Assembly: GCA_036787815.1 (NCBI GenBank)
Contig: DAIQOP010000082.1
Span: 1-14,569, forward strand
Length of the DNA: 14,569 nt
From: DATBAK01 sp036787815
GTDB taxonomy: Bacteria > Actinomycetota > Acidimicrobiia > IMCC26256 > PALSA-610
Direction of reading: 5' to 3'
Made by a program: the position numbers and the translations under genes. The notes under the pieces were generated by a model. That model did no database searches and was not told where the DNA came from. It saw only the letters and a list, made by a program, of their open reading frames with translations. Position 1 is the stretch's first letter. Every line of letters starts with the position of its first letter. Shown in pieces: positions 12,253-14,569 of the stretch.

Positions 12253-14569
12253 CTATGCGTTCTCCGCGTACTGCCACGCGTTCTCGTAGTGGGCCACGGC
12301 GTCGCCGTTGTTGTTCTGGGCGTCCGATTGGTCGCCGGCGTTGAGCTCCGACTGACTTCTCGAGATCCAGTACTGGTTGCCGTGGTTCGCAATGGCGTCG
12401 CCGAGGTCCGTCGCGGCCACGACCCTGCCGGCATTGACGAGCTCGTCGATCCATCCGTTGATGGTCGACGCCGGGACGCTGCGGATGCCGATCAGGCCCT
12501 GGAGGCTGCCGATGGCGTCACGCTGCGAGTCGAAGCAGTGACGCCCCCGGTCGTGGTCCATGTGGTTGTCGTGGAAGCACCGCGACGGGTCGACGAAGTC
12601 GCCGAGGTCGTCCTCGACGTGGCGTATCCGTTGCGCGTCCGAGTACGACGCGTGGCTGCGCCACGTGCCGATGTCGATGAGCGTGTCCTGCTCCCGCTCA
12701 CAGACCCGTTTCACCGTGACACTGATGCTCGTGGTCGCGGTGTTGCCGGCCTTGTCGGTCGCGGTGCCGCTCACCGTCGTGGTCCCACCGTTGCTGACGA
12801 CGATGTCGGCCGGGCACCCGGTGATCGCCACGATGCCCGAGAGCGCGTCGGCGCAGGTGAAGTGGATCGTGACCGAGCCGGAGTACACGCCGTTGTGCAG
12901 CAACCCGCTCGCGGACGCCGTGATCGTCGGCTTCGTCGTGTCGACGTTCACCGGGCCGACGGCCTTGGTCGCGGTGTTGCCCGCGATGTCGGTCGCCGTG
13001 CCCGTTGCGGTCTGATTCGCGCCCTGGCCGAACGTCACCGGGGAGGTGCAGGTGGCGATGCCCGACAGGCTGTCGCCGCATGCGAACGACGCCGTGACCG
13101 GAGCCGAGTACCAGCCGTAGGAGTTGGCCGCCCGGCTCAGCGCCGCCGCGATCGTCGGCGGGGTCTTGTCGACGCTGACCGTCGCCGTGGTCGAGGCGGT
13201 GTTGCCGGAGTTGTCGATCGCGGTGCCCGCAACGTGCTGGCCGGCCCCTTCGGTGGTGACCGTCTGCGGTGGGGTGCACGAGGCGATCCCCGACGCGTCG
13301 GAGCACGTGAAGGTGACGGTCACGTTGGTGTTGTTCCACCCCGCGCCGTTCGGTGCAGGCGACTGTGACGCCGTGATCGTGGGTGCCGTCGAGTCGAACT
13401 TGATCGTCGCGACGTGGATGCCTTCGACATTGCCGGCGTTGTCGACGCTGAAGTACGTGAGCGTGTGGGTCGCGGTCCCGGTGATCGTCACGTTCGTGCC
13501 CACGAGCGTGGGGCCACCGTCGAGCGAGTACTTGGTCTGCGCCACCCCCGACAGGTTGTCGGTGGCCGTCAGCGCCACGGTCACGTCGGTCGGGTGCGGC
13601 GTCGACGTCGCCGAGGTGATCGGCGGGGTGAGGTCGATGTCGACCGGGGCGCTCGACGCGCTCGTCGTGTTGCCCGCGAGGTCGGACACGGAGCGAGATT
13701 GCTGCTGTGCCGTTCCTTCACCGCTGATGATCGAGTTCGCCGGGCACGTCGACGGGTCGACACCGGAGAGCGCGTCGCCACACGTCCAGTGCACCGTCAC
13801 CGCCGTCTTGTACCAACCGGCGGCGTTCGCACCGGTCGTCGGGGCCCCCGACAGCGTCGGTGCGGTCTTGTCGACGTTGATGTTGGCAACGGTTGCGCTC
13901 GCGGTGTTGCCCGCGAGGTCGGCAGCGGTGCCGGTCACCGACTGGCCCGAACCCTCGCCGACGGTCGACGGGCCGGAGCACTGTGCCGTGCCCGAGAGCG
14001 CGTCGGCGCAGGCGAAGCTCACGGTCACGTCGGTGTTGTTCCAGCCGTTGCCGCTCGCGGCCGGAGCGGGAGATCCCACGATCGTCGGTGGGGTCTGGTC
14101 GATCCGGATCGTGACGAAGTCGGTCGTGAGGTTCCCGGCGTTGTCGCTGATGGTCTGCGCGACCGTCGTGACCCCTTCGGCGCTGATCGTCTGGTCCGCC
14201 GGGCAGGACACGACGCCCGAGAGCCCGTCGGAGCAGTTCCAGGTGATGGTCACCGCACCCGCGTACCAGCCGGTCGACGTCGACGGAACCGTGGCGGTGA
14301 GCGCCGGCGGTACCTGGTCGATCTTGATCCCGGACACGGTGGCGCTCGCGGTGTTTCCGGCGGTGTCGTCGGCCGACCCGGTCATCGACTGACCGGTGCC
14401 GTCGGCCGACAACGTCGTCGGGTTCGGGCAGACCGCGACGCCGGAGAGCGCGTCGCCGCACGTCCAGCTGGCCGTGACCGGCGCGTTGTACCAGCCGTTG
14501 GCGTTGGCCGGCGGCACCGACGCGGCGATGGTCGGTGGCGTCTTGTCGACGTTCACCGTGGCCGTCGCC
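12253..14569 (-). CDS. Large Ig-like repeat surface protein, C-terminal part (5' end beyond the window)
   Basis: The frame is open to the window edge, so at least 771 residues are visible and the N-terminus is missing. The protein is an array of about 76-residue beta-sandwich units, each starting D-x-T-x-P-T and containing GWY/GWN, VTV-x-F-x-C, D-x-LSG, C and a closing D-x-AGNTAS. Eight units are visible, followed by a 152-residue C-terminal domain (12256-12711). Paired cysteines in seven units probably form disulfides. The fifth unit lacks them and reads like an OmpL47-type repeat (ATDNLSGVAQTKYSLDGG). The C-terminal domain has a His/Asp/Cys cluster and helical stretches (INGWIDELVNAGR, AVAHYENAWQYAENA). 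No sortase motif or membrane anchor follows. A secreted adhesin- or matrix-like role is inferred from architecture. It is unrelated to the neighbouring operon, from which it is separated by the shared terminator. Confidence 0.9.
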   Translation of the reverse strand, partial: ATATVNVDKTPPTIAASVPPANANGWYNAPVTASWTCGDALSGVAVCPNPTTLSADGTGQSMTGSADDTAGNTASATVSGIKIDQVPPALTATVPSTSTGWYAGAVTITWNCSDGLSGVVSCPADQTISAEGVTTVAQTISDNAGNLTTDFVTIRIDQTPPTIVGSPAPAASGNGWNNTDVTVSFACADALSGTAQCSGPSTVGEGSGQSVTGTAADLAGNTASATVANINVDKTAPTLSGAPTTGANAAGWYKTAVTVHWTCGDALSGVDPSTCPANSIISGEGTAQQQSRSVSDLAGNTTSASSAPVDIDLTPPITSATSTPHPTDVTVALTATDNLSGVAQTKYSLDGGPTLVGTNVTITGTATHTLTYFSVDNAGNVEGIHVATIKFDSTAPTITASQSPAPNGAGWNNTNVTVTFTCSDASGIASCTPPQTVTTEGAGQHVAGTAIDNSGNTASTTATVSVDKTPPTIAAALSRAANSYGWYSAPVTASFACGDSLSGIATCTSPVTFGQGANQTATGTATDIAGNTATKAVGPVNVDTTKPTITASASGLLHNGVYSGSVTIHFTCADALSGIVAITGCPADIVVSNGGTTTVSGTATDKAGNTATTSISVTVKRVCEREQDTLIDIGTWRSHASYSDAQRIRHVEDDLGDFVDPSRCFHDNHMDHDRGRHCFDSQRDAIGSLQGLIGIRSVPASTINGWIDELVNAGRVVAATDLGDAIANHGNQYWISRSQSELNAGDQSDAQNNNGDAVAHYENAWQYAENA
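12712..14569 (-). repeat. Tandem Ig-like domain repeats (at least eight units of about 219-240 bp)
   Basis: Unit limits on the minus strand are 14547-14320, 14319-14101, 14100-13873, 13872-13636, 13635-13396 (divergent), 13395-13171, 13170-12943 and 12942-12712. A further unit evidently ends at the window edge, since the closing ATVNV of its predecessor is visible. Some stretches are identical in DNA between units: 24 nt at 12834-12857 and 13989-14012. This indicates duplication or recombination within the array. Confidence 0.9.

Noticed and set aside
13124..14392. Plus-strand open frame opposite the Ig-repeat gene
   Set aside because: It mirrors the repeat period and has no independent motif. 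The minus-strand frame gives consistent domain repeats.
12712..14569. CRISPR-like or non-coding tandem repeat
   Set aside because: The period is about 228 bp, a multiple of three, with conserved protein motifs and an uninterrupted reading frame.

Overview
This is a GC-rich window with dense genes, several GTG starts and short intergenic gaps. It looks like a chromosomal segment of a high-GC Gram-positive bacterium. The FadR-type GntR regulator, the YkcB-like glycosyltransferase, the small-laccase-type oxidase and the long Ig-repeat surface protein fit an actinobacterium, possibly of the Acidimicrobiia. That placement is inferred from gene content only. I see no tRNA, rRNA, CRISPR array, insertion sequence or prophage gene.

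Layout from left to right. (1) 1-1171, minus strand: ribF (FMN/FAD synthesis), then the first 22 codons of a GntR-family regulator that has its own promoter and a perfect TGGTCnGACCA-type operator. (2) 1284-5299, plus strand: an envelope-glycosylation block made of a polyprenyl-phosphate glycosyltransferase fused to a GtrA domain, a free GtrA protein and a large YkcB-type membrane glycosyltransferase. Copies of a YTCTCAGG element precede the first and third genes, which suggests shared control by an OmpR-type response regulator. (3) 5312-6776, minus strand: a two-gene copper operon encoding a secreted plastocyanin-like protein and a Tat-exported two-domain laccase. (4) 6777-7240: a 464-bp divergent intergenic region with a good promoter, an inverted repeat, a G-quadruplex motif and a degenerate alternating purine-pyrimidine tract. 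(5) 7241-12195, plus strand: a compact six-gene electron-transport operon. It encodes a cupredoxin lipoprotein, a two-helix membrane protein, a GltD/NfnB-like FAD and iron-sulfur oxidoreductase with a C-terminal 2[4Fe-4S] ferredoxin, a b6/subunit-IV-type fused cytochrome b, a Tat-type Rieske protein and a membrane-anchored monoheme cytochrome c. (6) 12214-12249: a strong hairpin shared by the two converging transcripts. (7) 12253-14569, minus strand: the 3' part of a long surface protein with at least eight Ig-like repeats and an unusual His/Cys-containing C-terminal domain.

The most interesting region is the six-gene operon. A Rieske/cytochrome b complex is encoded together with a pyridine-nucleotide flavoprotein that also carries ferredoxin clusters, and with a dedicated lipid-anchored blue-copper protein. 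This suggests a quinol oxidase complex that could also exchange electrons with NAD(P)H or ferredoxin, by bifurcation, confurcation or reverse electron flow, and pass electrons outward through cytochrome c and copper proteins. The divergent plastocyanin/laccase operon could be an electron sink on the same outer face. The domain identities are well supported by motifs. The joint function is inference.
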